DNA from: Chitinophagaceae bacterium
GTDB lineage: Bacteria > Bacteroidota > Bacteroidia > Chitinophagales > Chitinophagaceae
Assembly (NCBI GenBank): GCA_947456825.1
Contig: CANGTM010000001.1
Span: forward strand, 31,070-95,069
DNA length: 64,000 bases
Direction: 5' to 3'
Positions 26,437-36,832 of this stretch are shown piece by piece (position 1 is the first letter of the stretch; the number at the start of each line of letters is the position of its first letter). The notes under the pieces are model-generated. The model worked only from the letters and a program-made list of their open reading frames with translations. It searched no databases and had not been told where the DNA came from. A program made the translations under genes and the position numbers.

Positions 26437-27702
26437 ATGGTTGATGTTATACTAGGGCTCCAATGGGGAGACGAGGGCAAAGGAAAGATCGTCGATTACT
26501 TTGCAAAGGACTATCAAGTGGTGGCTCGTTTTCAGGGAGGTCCCAACGCAGGCCACACGTTGTACGTGCAAGATAAAAAGCTGGTGTTGCACCAGATCCC
26601 CTCGGGCATCTTTCATCCGGGCATCATCAATTTGATCGGTAATGGTGTGGTGCTAGATCCAGTCACGTTAAAACGAGAGTGCGAAAGTGTAACTCCATTC
26701 GGGGTAGACCTCAAAAAAAATCTTTTCATTGCCGATCGTACCCATTTGATCTTACCCACACACCGGGCATTAGATAAAGCAGCCGAACTCTCGAAGGGAA
26801 ATCAAAAGATCGGTTCTACCTTAAAGGGAATCGGTCCTGCCTACATGGACAAGACAGGGCGTAATGGTCTGCGCGTCGGCGATCTGCTCGATAAAAGTTT
26901 TACGACCGAGTACATCAAGCTACGTTTAAAGCATCAACGTTTGCTAGACAGCTTCGGCTTTCAAGAAGATATCAGCGCTTGGGAAGAGGAGTTCTTTACG
27001 GCGCTCGAATTCTTGCGTACGCTCAATATCGTGAACGGAGAGTATTTTATCAATCAGCAGCTGCAGTCAGGCAAGCGTGTATTGGCCGAAGGGGCCCAGG
27101 GTAGCATGCTCGATATAGATTTTGGTACTTTTCCTTTTGTGACCTCTTCTAATACCATCTCGGCCGGTGTTTGTAACGGGCTGGGTGTTGCTCCGCGCAC
27201 CATCAACGAGGTGATCGGCGTTACGAAGGCCTATTGCACGCGAGTTGGCGGAGGTCCTTTTCCTACCGAGCTAAACGATGCCACAGGCGAGGAGCTAAGA
27301 AAAATCGGCAATGAGTTTGGGGCTACCACGGGTCGTCCCCGCAGATGCGGCTGGATCGATCTGGTCGCCCTTCGCTACGCATGCATGATCAACGGGGTCA
27401 CCAAGCTGGTCATGACCAAAGCGGATGTGCTCGATTCTTTCAGTACACTATCGGTATGCACCGCATACAAAGTAGGGGGTGTAGAAACCTGCGAGATGCC
27501 CTATCAGCTAGAGAGAAGCCAGCCCGAAGCTGTGCTGCAACAGTTTTCGGGTTGGAATACGGCTACCGATCAATGCAAGTCTTATGAGGCCCTTCCCGAT
27601 TCCATGAAACAGTATGTCAACTTCATAAATGGATATTTGGGCGTGAACGTACGGTATATATCAAATGGGCCCGGTCGCGATCAGTTGGTGGTCGTGCCTT
27701 GA
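26437..27702 (+). CDS. purA: Adenylosuccinate synthetase
   Basis: 'VILGLQWGDEGKGKIVDYFAKDYQVVARFQGGPNAGHTLYV', 'GIGPAYMDK', 'EGAQGSMLDIDFGTFPFVTSSN'. Confidence 0.98.
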   Translation: MVDVILGLQWGDEGKGKIVDYFAKDYQVVARFQGGPNAGHTLYVQDKKLVLHQIPSGIFHPGIINLIGNGVVLDPVTLKRECESVTPFGVDLKKNLFIADRTHLILPTHRALDKAAELSKGNQKIGSTLKGIGPAYMDKTGRNGLRVGDLLDKSFTTEYIKLRLKHQRLLDSFGFQEDISAWEEEFFTALEFLRTLNIVNGEYFINQQLQSGKRVLAEGAQGSMLDIDFGTFPFVTSSNTISAGVCNGLGVAPRTINEVIGVTKAYCTRVGGGPFPTELNDATGEELRKIGNEFGATTGRPRRCGWIDLVALRYACMINGVTKLVMTKADVLDSFSTLSVCTAYKVGGVETCEMPYQLERSQPEAVLQQFSGWNTATDQCKSYEALPDSMKQYVNFINGYLGVNVRYISNGPGRDQLVVVP

Positions 27703-27793
27703 CAGTGAAAAGACAGTGAACCAAAAAAATCTTTTTAAAATTTGGCGGTTTAAAAACTTCGCCGAAAATTTACATTACTAATCCGGTTCAGCT

Positions 27794-28132
27794 ATGGCTA
27801 CCAAACCTGAAAAGTCTGCAAAGAGTACCGCTAAGTCTGTAAAAGAGTCTGCTCGCTCGGTAGAGAAAAAAGAATCTCTCAAGGGCAAGAAAAAAGAGCA
27901 GGACGACGACGATACAGATAACGACGATCTCAATGACGATTGGGAAAAGAACGAAGACGGTCAAGAAGAGGAGTGGGATCCTGACTTCGATGAATTTGAC
28001 CTTCCTAAATCGAACGGCAAGAAGGTTGCCGGTAAGAAGGGCGAAGAAGAGGATGATTTTAAATTCGAAGATGACGAGTTCAAGGACCTTTTCGACGAGA
28101 AAGGATTCGATGACGACGAAGAAGACTTCTAG
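27794..28132 (+). CDS. Low-complexity polyampholyte protein (112 aa), Lys/Ser-rich N-terminus and Asp/Glu-rich C-terminus
   Basis: Complete ORF with ATG after purA; 'KSAKSTAKSVKESARSVEKKESLKGKKKEQDDDDTDNDDLNDDWEKNEDG...DDDEEDF'. Confidence 0.75.
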   Translation: MATKPEKSAKSTAKSVKESARSVEKKESLKGKKKEQDDDDTDNDDLNDDWEKNEDGQEEEWDPDFDEFDLPKSNGKKVAGKKGEEEDDFKFEDDEFKDLFDEKGFDDDEEDF

Positions 28133-28158
28133 CCCAATCATCCTTATTTCAACTTACA

Positions 28159-29232
28159 TCAGCGGCGTACATCACGCAACAATAATTGCAGGCTCTCCGC
28201 CGCAATTGCCGCTTTCTTTTCTGTAAACGCCTTCATGCATTCCGGTGAGAGGCGTAGCAGGTAGTTTCCTTTCGCCGACAGCTGCTCATCAAAATCCGGA
28301 TTATAGCGTATAAATTCAGCTCTATCTGTTTCCGTGTACTTTAAAATGGCCTCTTGTTTGTAGCGCCCCGTTATTGGTAGGGTGATCGTTCGTTTCTCTT
28401 CTTCTGTGGGTAGCGGGGTTTCGCCCTTTGAACCTTTTTTTTCTCTCTCTTGTCTGGTTATCGTAGTCTCGCTGCCGTCCTCTTCGAATACATAGTGTGT
28501 AGCGATGAATTTTTTTACATGGTTCATCGATTCGGTTGGCAGTTGGTACTGAAGTCTCCAAAAATCGGCATGTCCACTGCGTTGAATTGCCTGGCGAACG
28601 CGACCCTCTCCTCCATTGTAAGCGGCGATCACCAGTAGCCAGTCTTGAAATTCCTCATAAAGGTCTCGCAAGTACACGGCAGCTGCATGGGTACTTTTAA
28701 TATAGTCGGTGCGTTGATCGAGCGAGCGGGTAACCGTTAGACCGTAGCGCCTGGCTGTGGCCGGCATAAATTGCCAGGGTCCCACGGCACCGGCCCACGA
28801 AACGGCATTCGATTTGAGTCCTGATTCGATCACGGCCAGGTATTTTAATTGGGAAGGAAGGCCATACTGGCTCAGCACCTGGTCCATCATTTCGAAATAA
28901 GGGCGGCCCCAGTCCCGCATCTTACGTAGGCCGGCTCCATAGCGGTCCATGTAGCTTTGTACGAAGCTGATGGCCAACGGATGTAAACGGGTAACCGCTT
29001 TATCGGATTTGGGTGTGCTTTCGAATAGTTGTGTAAAGCCGCGAGGCGAAGCAGTGGCTGTAACCGATGAAGCGGAAGAAGATATCGATTGTGCGTAAGC
29101 AGTCGGTGTAACAGGGGGCCATCCCCACAAAAGGAACCACAGCGGCAGCAGCAACTGGCCGCATCGAGAAATGGTCGTAGAGGCCCGCTTATTCCTTGGC
29201 TGAGCGGTTGATATCACTGGCGCTTTCTTCAA
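28159..29232 (-). CDS. Lytic transglycosylase (SLT-domain)
   Basis: '[43 protein letters not shown]' and '[16 protein letters not shown]' catalytic motifs; N-terminal signal-like segment. Confidence 0.92.
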   Translation of the reverse strand: MKKAPVISTAQPRNKRASTTISRCGQLLLPLWFLLWGWPPVTPTAYAQSISSSASSVTATASPRGFTQLFESTPKSDKAVTRLHPLAISFVQSYMDRYGAGLRKMRDWGRPYFEMMDQVLSQYGLPSQLKYLAVIESGLKSNAVSWAGAVGPWQFMPATARRYGLTVTRSLDQRTDYIKSTHAAAVYLRDLYEEFQDWLLVIAAYNGGEGRVRQAIQRSGHADFWRLQYQLPTESMNHVKKFIATHYVFEEDGSETTITRQEREKKGSKGETPLPTEEEKRTITLPITGRYKQEAILKYTETDRAEFIRYNPDFDEQLSAKGNYLLRLSPECMKAFTEKKAAIAAESLQLLLRDVRR

Positions 29233-29398
29233 TCTCTCTTTTTACGTTGCTTTTAGCATCGTTAAACTCGCGCACTCCTTTTCCGAGTCCTCTCATCAGC
29301 TCGGGAATTTTTTTACCACCGAACAGCAGTAAAACAATCACGAGAATGATGATGATCTCGTTAGTGCCCAGCATTCCCAGTAAAATAGGATTTGTCAT
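29189..29398 (-). CDS. tatA: Twin-arginine translocase subunit TatA/TatE
   Basis: '[47 protein letters not shown]'. Confidence 0.95.
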   Translation of the reverse strand: MTNPILLGMLGTNEIIIILVIVLLLFGGKKIPELMRGLGKGVREFNDAKSNVKREIEESASDINRSAKE

Positions 29399-29445
29399 AA
29401 CGTTCGATTGTGTTGTAAAGATACTAACTGCGCGCGTGTTGGGGA

Positions 29446-29485
29446 CAAAAAAAATCCCGCAGGACCGTACAGTGACTGCGGGATT
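29446..29485 (-). terminator. Intrinsic terminator after rplS
   Basis: Minus strand AATCCCGCAG-N13-CTGCGGGATT + T run. Confidence 0.85.
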
Positions 29486-29502
29486 AAAATTAGTTGAATG
29501 AC

Positions 29503-29874
29503 TTATGATTGGGCGCCTTCGGCAACGGCCATGCGCTTTTCACGGATACGGGCACTCTTACCGCTTCTGCTACGCTGGTAGAACAGTTTGGCACGGCGTA
29601 CGTGTCCGGTCTTGTTAAGCTCGATAGAATCGATGTTGGGAGAAAAGAAAGGGAATACTCTTTCTACGCCCACGCCATCAGAAATTTTTCTGACCGTAAA
29701 GCTGGCGGTATGACCCGACCCTTGCTTTTTGATCACGTCTCCTTTAAAGGACTGGATTCTCTCTTTGTTTCCTTCAATGATCTTATAGTTGACCGTGATG
29801 TTGTCACCGGGTTTGAAAGCGGGGAATTGCTTTTTGGCGGTGAGTTGTTCGTGTACGTAGGCAATAGCGTTCAT
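29503..29874 (-). CDS. rplS: 50S ribosomal protein L19
   Basis: '[67 protein letters not shown]'; Met at 29874. Confidence 0.97.
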   Translation of the reverse strand: MNAIAYVHEQLTAKKQFPAFKPGDNITVNYKIIEGNKERIQSFKGDVIKKQGSGHTASFTVRKISDGVGVERVFPFFSPNIDSIELNKTGHVRRAKLFYQRSRSGKSARIREKRMAVAEGAQS

Positions 29875-29956
29875 GATCCAATGATTTAAGGGGAGGCAAA
29901 GGTAGGGAAGTTTCACGGAATACCCAAACCCAAAAGGCGGTAATAGCGGGTCCTCC

Positions 29957-29986
29957 AAAAAAAAGCCCGTTGAAATACAACGGGCT
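29957..29986 (-). terminator. Intrinsic terminator after rny
   Basis: Minus strand AGCCCGTTG-TATTT-CAACGGGCT + T run. Confidence 0.85.
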
Positions 29987-30024
29987 GTGGGTCAATTAGT
30001 AGTAGTGGTCAGCGCAGTCGGTGT

Positions 30025-31590
30025 CTAGCGGGCTACGTTGACGGCTCTTTTTTCGCGGATCACGGTTACCTTGATCTGTCCGGGAAAGGTCATTTCGGTC
30101 TGTATCTTTTGCGCGATCTCGAACGAGAGGCGGTCTGAATCTTGGTCGCTGACCTTTTCGGCCTCTACGATAACTCGAAGTTCACGCCCCGCCTGAATGG
30201 CATAGGCCTTTTCAACGCCGTTGTACGCCATGGCCAGGTTCTCAAGGTCCTTAATGCGTTGCAGGTATTGCTGCATGATCTCTCGACGAGCACCGGGGCG
30301 GGCGCCACTGATGGCATCGCAAGCCTGGATGATAGGGGAGATCACAAATTGCATTTCTACTTCGTCGTGGTGAGCGGCAATGGCATTGACCACGGCCGGG
30401 TTTTCTCCGTATTTCTCGGCCAGTTTGGCTCCCAGCAGGGCGTGGCTGAGTTCACTTTCTTCGTCGGGTACTTTTCCGATATCGTGCAACAAGCCCGCTC
30501 TTTTGGCCAACTTTGGATTAAGGCCTAACTCGGCTGCCATAGTCGCACAAAGGTTCGCGGTCTCGCGGCTGTGCATCAACAGATTTTGTCCGTAAGATGA
30601 GCGGAATCGCATTCTTCCGACCATGCGTACCAGCTCTTTGTGCAGGCCGTGTATGCCCAGCTCGATCACGGTGCGCTCACCGATCTCCATCACCTGCTCT
30701 TCTATCTGTTTGCGGGTCTTTTCGACAACCTCTTCAATACGGGCCGGATGGATGCGGCCATCGCTTACCAGTCGTTGCAGACTAAGGCGAGCGATCTCGC
30801 GGCGCAAGGGATCAAAGCTGGAGAGCAAAATAGCTTCGGGGGTATCGTCTACGATCAGGTCCACGCCGGTAGCGGCTTCAATGGCACGAATATTTCTTCC
30901 TTCGCGCCCGATGATCTGTCCTTTGATCTCGTCGCTTTCGAGATTGAATACGGTAATGGAGTTCTCGATGGCTTGCTCTGCGGCCGTACGTTGTATGGTC
31001 TGAATAACGATCTTACGGGCTTCTTTTCCTGCTTTTTGCTTGGCGTCTTCGATGATCTCCTGCTGCAGCGCCAGTGCACGGGTCTGCACCTCATTCTTGA
31101 GACTCTCCAATAGCTGGTTACGCGCATCTTCGGCAGAGAGGTTAGCGATCTTCTCTAAGCGGCGAACATGCTCTTCTTGGTGCTTTTCGAATTCGCTTCG
31201 TTTGATGTTGACCAGCTCTATCTGACGATTGAGGTTTTCTTTGATGGCCTCATTCTCTTTTAGCTGCTTGTCGAGGTTGTTTTCTTTCTGATTTACCGAT
31301 TGTTCCTTCTGGCGGATCCGGTTTTCGGCGTCATTGATCTTTTTGTTACGCTCGAGGGCATCTCTCTCGTGCGCAGCCTTGAGCTGAACGAATTTTTCTT
31401 TGGCCTCGAGCTCTTTTTCTTTACGTACGGTCTCGGCCCTTAGTTCAGCTTCTTTTAGGATGGTCTGTGCCTGGATCTCTGCTTCTTGAACTCTTTTGTC
31501 ACTGGCTTTGCCAAAGATGACACGGCCTACCAGGAGGCCAATTGCTCCGGCGAATACGCCTATAAGGGCGTACAGTATATTGGGGTCCAT
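30025..31590 (-). CDS. rny: Ribonuclease Y
   Basis: N-terminal TM and coiled coil, KH '[31 protein letters not shown]'-type motif, HD '[15 protein letters not shown]'. Confidence 0.97.
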   Translation of the reverse strand: MDPNILYALIGVFAGAIGLLVGRVIFGKASDKRVQEAEIQAQTILKEAELRAETVRKEKELEAKEKFVQLKAAHERDALERNKKINDAENRIRQKEQSVNQKENNLDKQLKENEAIKENLNRQIELVNIKRSEFEKHQEEHVRRLEKIANLSAEDARNQLLESLKNEVQTRALALQQEIIEDAKQKAGKEARKIVIQTIQRTAAEQAIENSITVFNLESDEIKGQIIGREGRNIRAIEAATGVDLIVDDTPEAILLSSFDPLRREIARLSLQRLVSDGRIHPARIEEVVEKTRKQIEEQVMEIGERTVIELGIHGLHKELVRMVGRMRFRSSYGQNLLMHSRETANLCATMAAELGLNPKLAKRAGLLHDIGKVPDEESELSHALLGAKLAEKYGENPAVVNAIAAHHDEVEMQFVISPIIQACDAISGARPGARREIMQQYLQRIKDLENLAMAYNGVEKAYAIQAGRELRVIVEAEKVSDQDSDRLSFEIAQKIQTEMTFPGQIKVTVIREKRAVNVAR

Positions 31591-31700
31591 TGATGTTTGG
31601 GTTTAGGGGGTTCACAATACTTGTTTTGGAGACCCTTTGCAAGCGTGGGGGTCTGGTAACAATAGTAAGGTAAAGGTAAGAAAAAAATGGGTCGTACCCC

Positions 31701-32039
31701 TTAGCGCCTGTTTATTTCGGCATCGAGCAGTTGTTCGAGAAGCTGCAATTCTTGGGCTGTCGCTTGGGCGTTGGCATCGTTGCCGGCATTACTTTCCGTA
31801 GCAGGAGTGGTGGCGGGGGACGCCTCGGCAGGCGTCGTGGGTTGGGTGGCAAACCACAGGATGGTCATGGCCAGGTAATCCTGCATATCCTTTCCGGAGA
31901 AGTTGGTCTTGAATTCACGCAGTTTTTGATCGATCTGCTGAAGGGTGCGAAGTACAAGTGCCTCGTTTTTTGGCTCTACTTTAATTCGGTAGGTGCGGTC
32001 GCCGACCTGGGCTGCTATGGGAATCAGTTCTTCGTTCAT
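31701..32039 (-). CDS. zapA: Cell division protein ZapA
   Basis: 'IPIAAQVGDRTYRIKVEPKNEALVLRTLQQIDQKLREFKTNFSGKDMQDYLAMTILWFA'. Confidence 0.85.
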   Translation of the reverse strand: MNEELIPIAAQVGDRTYRIKVEPKNEALVLRTLQQIDQKLREFKTNFSGKDMQDYLAMTILWFATQPTTPAEASPATTPATESNAGNDANAQATAQELQLLEQLLDAEINRR

Positions 32040-32044
32040 GTCGA

Positions 32045-32329
32045 TTAATTGCCCAGCTGTCCAATACAGCGGTCAATTTCTTTTATGTAGTGATTGATCT
32101 TTTTTTCAATGGCGGCCTTTTCTTCCTGACTCAATCCTGTAGTTCTGACCTTGGCCGCAGAGAGTTGGTCAATAAGTTCTTGGTTGTGTGTACGCTGCTC
32201 GTTCAGTGCTCCTTTTAACTTTTCTATTTCATCCGTAAAGCGCCGTTTTTCACTGAGCAGGGTATGGTGGGCAGCGATCAACTGCTTTAGTTTTTCCCTG
32301 ATTCGTTGAAGGTCTTCTGCGGTACTCAT
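32045..32329 (-). CDS. Hypothetical coiled-coil protein (94 aa) between pheT and zapA
   Basis: Heptad-rich 'LQRIREKLKQLIAAHHTLLSEKRRFTDEIEKLKGALNEQRTHNQELIDQL'; overlaps pheT by 4 nt. Confidence 0.85.
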   Translation of the reverse strand: MSTAEDLQRIREKLKQLIAAHHTLLSEKRRFTDEIEKLKGALNEQRTHNQELIDQLSAAKVRTTGLSQEEKAAIEKKINHYIKEIDRCIGQLGN

Positions 32330-34752
32330 TTTCTTACTGTGGCCTCGAATTCTTTTTCCAAGGTCTTGATGATGTTGTTCATCCAGCCTTCGATCTCCTT
32401 GTCCGTAAGCGTTTTTTCAGGATCAGAGAACGTCAGGTTGATGGCGATCGATTTTTTGCCGGCTCCCAGCTTATCGCTCTCGAATATATCAAAGACTTTG
32501 ATATCCCGCAGCGTTTTGATCCGGATCTTTTGCAGACATTCCAGGATCGATTGCCAGGAGAGCGTGCCTGCCACCACCAGGGCCAGGTCTCTTTCTACCG
32601 ACGGAAAACGAGGCAGGTCCTGCACCTTGATCGGCTGTGCTGCCGCCAGCGCTGCTATTGCCTTCCAGTTGAGTTCGGCATAAAATACCGGCTGTTTGAT
32701 CCCAAAGGAACGAGCCGTGTGCTGTGCTACCAATCCTCCCACCCCCAACAATTGCTCTTGTGTTTGCCAAGTAAGGGTTTGTTGCAAGTGCGGATGCGCT
32801 CCTGGCACAGCCGACACGGAAAGCCCCACCGCTGTAAAGACCAACTCAACGGCCCCCTTCAGCGTGTAGAGATCTACCAAACTACTGGGCTCCTGCCAAT
32901 GGGTAGGCCGTTTTTGCCCGCTCAGCACCAGGCACAGACGCGGCTCTTCAGGGTAGTGTCCTTCTGTTGCTTTGGCGTAAGTGGTTCCGAATTCAAAAAG
33001 TCGAAGATCGAGGTTCCGGTGATTGAGGTTATGGCTTACTACTTCGAGTGCAGTGGGTAGCAGCGTGGCCCGAAGGGCATTGAGCTCGGCACTTAGGCTG
33101 TTGATCATAGTGACCAGCGAATCGCCCTGTTCCGGAAAGTAAGCGCTGTTAGTGATCGAGTTGGTCATGATCTCGTGAAAACCCAGGCCGACCAGTCTGT
33201 CGGAGATCTTTTCCCGAAGGGTTTCTTTATGTAAATAGGCCGGTTGCTCCACGGCAGGAGAAATAGTGATGGTAGTGGGAATGGGGATATTATCCAGACC
33301 ATCGATGCGTAAGATCTCTTCTACCAGGTCGGCGGCCAGGCTAATATCGGGTTTATGAGGAGGGACTTGCACGGTGATACCATTGGTATCGGACGTTTTG
33401 GTAACAAAGCCCAAACTCTGCAGAATGCCGGTGGCGGCAGCGGGCGTATAGTCTTTACCACTGATCTTTTTTAAATAAGACCACGTTAGCGATACGTTGA
33501 CGGGAGCCAGCGGTGCGGGATAGCAATCTACCGGGGCCGCAGTTATGCTGCCACCGGCAATTTCACCGATCAGATACGCTGCACGTTGCAAAACCGGAAT
33601 GGTGGCACTTATATCGGTCCCTTTTTCGAAGCGAGTGGCCGCGTCGGTGCGCAGCTGGTGCCCGAACGATGTTTTGCGAATGGTAACGGGATCGAAAAAA
33701 GCGCTCTCCAAAAAAAGGTCTGTGGTGTTGTTACCAATGCCGCTTTCTAACCCGCCGTATACACCGGCGATGCACATGGGCTCCCGACTATTGCAGATCA
33801 TCAGATCGTCGGCACTCAGTTTTCGGATGGTTCCGTCCAGTGTTACGAAAGACGTTTGGTCGGCAACGTTGCGCACCACGATCTGGTCTCCCACAATGGC
33901 GTTACGGTCGAACGCATGCAAAGGCTGTCCGGTCTCGTGCAGCACATAGTTGGTGATGTCTACTATACTGTTGATGGGTTTTACCCCAATGGCCTTGAGT
34001 CGTTGTTGCATCCATCTGGGTGAAGGGCCCGTCTGGATGCCATCGATGCAGAGTCCGCTATAGCGGGGACAGGCTTTCGTGTTCTCGATAGTGACTTGTA
34101 CGGGTGAGGCAGGCAGCGCAGCGGCGAAGCTCACCGTAGCAGGCCAACGGGGTTGCCAATTTTTTTGGTGATGATGGTTGACGTATGCGCATACATCGCG
34201 TGCTACGCCCCAGTGACTCATCGCATCCATGCGGTTGGGAGTAAGCCCAATCTCGATGATGGTGTCTTCGTAAGGCGTAAAGAAATCGGCTGCGCTCATT
34301 CCGACATTGGCAGTGGGAGGCAAGATTAGGATACCCGCATGAGAATCGCCTAGCCCGATCTCGTCCTCGGCACAGATCATTCCCTGGCTCTCCTCTCCTC
34401 TGATCCGGGCATTTTTCATGGTCAGCGGAGCGGCATTGGCAGGAAAGATGGTAGCGCCAACAGGGGCCACCACTACTTTTTGTCCGACGGCCACATTGGG
34501 AGCGCCACATACGATCGACAAGAGGTTCTCCGATCCGATATTGACCTTCGTGAGCGTGAGTTTATCGGCATTGGGATGTTTTTCGGTGGTCATTACCTCG
34601 CCGATCACCAAGCCTTTTAATCCTCCTTTTACTTCTTCGTAGGTGGCGACCCGCTCTACTTCTAACCCAATGGAGGTGAGTATATCACTGAGCTGCTCCA
34701 CCGGAAGCGGAGCGGGTAAATAATCTAATAGCCATTGGTAAGAAAGGGTCAT
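32326..34752 (-). CDS. pheT: Phenylalanine--tRNA ligase beta subunit
   Basis: 808 aa; 'MTLSYQWLLDYLPAPLPVEQLSDILTSIGLEVE', tRNA-binding domain, B3/B4 and C-terminal FDX-ACB 'FPSVERDLALVV'. Confidence 0.97.
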   Translation of the reverse strand: MTLSYQWLLDYLPAPLPVEQLSDILTSIGLEVERVATYEEVKGGLKGLVIGEVMTTEKHPNADKLTLTKVNIGSENLLSIVCGAPNVAVGQKVVVAPVGATIFPANAAPLTMKNARIRGEESQGMICAEDEIGLGDSHAGILILPPTANVGMSAADFFTPYEDTIIEIGLTPNRMDAMSHWGVARDVCAYVNHHHQKNWQPRWPATVSFAAALPASPVQVTIENTKACPRYSGLCIDGIQTGPSPRWMQQRLKAIGVKPINSIVDITNYVLHETGQPLHAFDRNAIVGDQIVVRNVADQTSFVTLDGTIRKLSADDLMICNSREPMCIAGVYGGLESGIGNNTTDLFLESAFFDPVTIRKTSFGHQLRTDAATRFEKGTDISATIPVLQRAAYLIGEIAGGSITAAPVDCYPAPLAPVNVSLTWSYLKKISGKDYTPAAATGILQSLGFVTKTSDTNGITVQVPPHKPDISLAADLVEEILRIDGLDNIPIPTTITISPAVEQPAYLHKETLREKISDRLVGLGFHEIMTNSITNSAYFPEQGDSLVTMINSLSAELNALRATLLPTALEVVSHNLNHRNLDLRLFEFGTTYAKATEGHYPEEPRLCLVLSGQKRPTHWQEPSSLVDLYTLKGAVELVFTAVGLSVSAVPGAHPHLQQTLTWQTQEQLLGVGGLVAQHTARSFGIKQPVFYAELNWKAIAALAAAQPIKVQDLPRFPSVERDLALVVAGTLSWQSILECLQKIRIKTLRDIKVFDIFESDKLGAGKKSIAINLTFSDPEKTLTDKEIEGWMNNIIKTLEKEFEATVRK

Positions 34753-34808
34753 GATCTCTCTGCTAATTTACTGTTTGCGAAGATAAAGGAAAGGCGGTAG
34801 CCAGAGGT

Positions 34809-35888
34809 CTACATTCGGTAACAAACTGCATTGATGTTCATGCCTGCTCCTACCGATGCGAATAGTACAATATCGCCCTTTTGCAGATGGTGTGCATCCC
34901 AATGTCCCTTTATGACCATATCGAAAAGCGTGGGGATCGTGGCCACGGAACTGTTGCCCAGCTTATGGATGTTCATGGGCATTACGTGCTCGGGCAACTC
35001 TTTTTTTCCGTAAAGCTTATAGAGGCGCTTGATGATGCCCTCGTCCATTTTTTCGTTGGCCTGGTGCAGAAATACTTTTTTGACCGATTCGATGGGCACG
35101 CCTGCTTTATCGAGACAATCTTTCATGGCCGCAGGCACATGTTGCATCGCGTACTCGTACACTTTTCGCCCTTTCATTTTGATGTACCGCACCTTGGGGT
35201 CGGCTCCGGGACAATAGCTTTTTCCAAAGGAGATGTAATAGGCTTCTTCGGTACAGTGACTTTGCACGCTGCAGGCCATGATGCCCGGTCCATTCGGTTG
35301 GCTGGGTCGTGCTTCGAGCACGGCTGCTCCGGCTCCGTCAGAGAAGATCATACTGTCTCGGTCGTAGGCATCGATAACGCGGCTGAGCGTTTCGGTCCCT
35401 ATCACCAAAGTTCTCTTTGCTATGCCCGCTTTGATGAAAGCATCCGATTGAATAACGCCTTGCAACCATCCGGGACAACCGAATAATATATCGTAGGCCA
35501 CGCAATTCGGGTTGCGAATGGCCAGTGCATGTTTGACCCGGCTGGCCAAAGAGGGCACTGCATCGCTTTGTACGGTGTGACTGATGACATTTCCGAAATT
35601 ATGTGCGACAATAAGCTGATCGAGGGTTTCCGGGTCTATTCCGCTGTTTTCGATGGCTCTTTTCGCAGCTTCGATGGCCATATCGGAACAAGTCATTTGG
35701 TCGTCGGCGTATCTTCTTTCCTCTATTCCGGTAATATCTTGAAATTTCTGTACGATCTCTTGCCCCGGCGTGTCAATGGGGAGTCCTTCCTCGGCATAAA
35801 AAGCCTGCTGCACAAAGTCGTCATTGGCTTTAATGACGGGAGGTATAAAACATCCTGTTCCGGTAATGACAGTCTGTAGCGGCATCAT
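34809..35888 (-). CDS. 3-oxoacyl-ACP synthase III family protein (KASIII)
   Basis: Cys in 'DILFGCPGWLQG', His in 'VFLHQANEKM', Asn in 'LGNSSVATIPTLF'. Confidence 0.9.
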   Translation of the reverse strand: MMPLQTVITGTGCFIPPVIKANDDFVQQAFYAEEGLPIDTPGQEIVQKFQDITGIEERRYADDQMTCSDMAIEAAKRAIENSGIDPETLDQLIVAHNFGNVISHTVQSDAVPSLASRVKHALAIRNPNCVAYDILFGCPGWLQGVIQSDAFIKAGIAKRTLVIGTETLSRVIDAYDRDSMIFSDGAGAAVLEARPSQPNGPGIMACSVQSHCTEEAYYISFGKSYCPGADPKVRYIKMKGRKVYEYAMQHVPAAMKDCLDKAGVPIESVKKVFLHQANEKMDEGIIKRLYKLYGKKELPEHVMPMNIHKLGNSSVATIPTLFDMVIKGHWDAHHLQKGDIVLFASVGAGMNINAVCYRM

Positions 35889-35961
35889 CAGTTTAGGTTA
35901 AAAAGTCGCTATTGTAAATATAGGCCCAAAAGTCAATAACATCCGTTAGTGAGCAGCCGTA

Positions 35962-35982
35962 AAAAATAAGTGCTTATTTTTA
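35962..35982. promoter_or_regulatory. Inverted repeat AAAAATAAG-TG-CTTATTTTT overlapping the fabI -7 element (TATTTTTA)
   Basis: Perfect 9-bp arms read from sequence; overlaps 35975..35982. Confidence 0.5.
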
Positions 35983-36001
35983 CCCGCGAAAATCAACCAC
36001 T

Positions 36002-36820
36002 ATGGCTCATTCAATGCTCAAAGGAAAAAAGGGGATCATCTTCGGTGCGCTCGATGAACGTTCCATTGCCTGGAAGACAGCCCTTCGTTGTTACGAAGAG
36101 GGCGCTCAATTGGTGTTGACCAATGCGCCGGTGGCGTTGCGTATGGGAGAGATCAACAAGCTATCTGCTCTTTGCGGTAATGCTCCGGTGATCGGAGCTG
36201 ATGTCACCAACATGGAAGACCTCAAGAATCTTTTCGAAAAGTCCATGGAGCACTTGGGTGGCAAGATCGATTTTGTGCTGCACTCCATTGGAATGAGCCT
36301 GAATGTTCGCAAAGGCAAGCATTACACCGAAATGAATTACGAGTGGAATGGCAAGACCCTCGATATTTCGGCCATGAGCCTGCACCGCGTGTTGCGTACC
36401 GCCTGGGACCTCGATGCCATTAGTGAATGGGGTAGCGTGGTGGCGCTGAGTTATATCGCGGCCCAGCGCGTGTTTCCCGATTACAACGAGATGGCCGATG
36501 CCAAAGCCCTGTTAGAAAGCGTTACCCGCAGTTTTGGTTATCACTACGGGGTCAAAAAAAAGGTACGTGTCAATACCATTTCGCAGTCACCTACCCCTAC
36601 TACGGCGGGGAGTGGGGTTAAGGGATTTGACGGATTTTTAAATTATGCCGAGGCCATGAGCCCGTTAGGAAATGCCGGAGCAACAGACTGCGCCAATTAC
36701 TGCGTAACGCTTTTCAGCGATATGACACGCTACGTAACCATGCAGAATCTTTTCCACGACGGCGGATTCAGCTTTACGGGTGTTACGCAACATGTGATAG
36801 ACAAGATGGGAACCCCCTGA
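36002..36820 (+). CDS. fabI: Enoyl-ACP reductase (NADH)
   Basis: 'GKKGIIFGALDERSIAWKTALRCYEEGAQLVLT', 'VLHSIGMS', Y-x6-K 'YNEMADAK', 'VRVNTISQSPTPTTAGSGVKGF'. Confidence 0.95.
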   Translation: MAHSMLKGKKGIIFGALDERSIAWKTALRCYEEGAQLVLTNAPVALRMGEINKLSALCGNAPVIGADVTNMEDLKNLFEKSMEHLGGKIDFVLHSIGMSLNVRKGKHYTEMNYEWNGKTLDISAMSLHRVLRTAWDLDAISEWGSVVALSYIAAQRVFPDYNEMADAKALLESVTRSFGYHYGVKKKVRVNTISQSPTPTTAGSGVKGFDGFLNYAEAMSPLGNAGATDCANYCVTLFSDMTRYVTMQNLFHDGGFSFTGVTQHVIDKMGTP

Positions 36821-36832
36821 CCGCAACAGTGA

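Noticed and set aside
27701-27720. Direct repeat GACAGTGAA x2 at the purA stop
   Set aside because: Only two copies of 9 nt with 2-nt spacing; insufficient to claim function.
27788-28141. Long minus-strand ORF 27788..28141
   Set aside because: Mirror of the Asp/Glu codon-rich plus-strand gene; Phe/Val/Leu-rich translation is a composition artefact.
31591-31700. 6S RNA (ssrS) near zapA, as in Proteobacteria
   Set aside because: Only ~110 nt between rny and zapA, with just a short hairpin; no long open-bubble rod evident.
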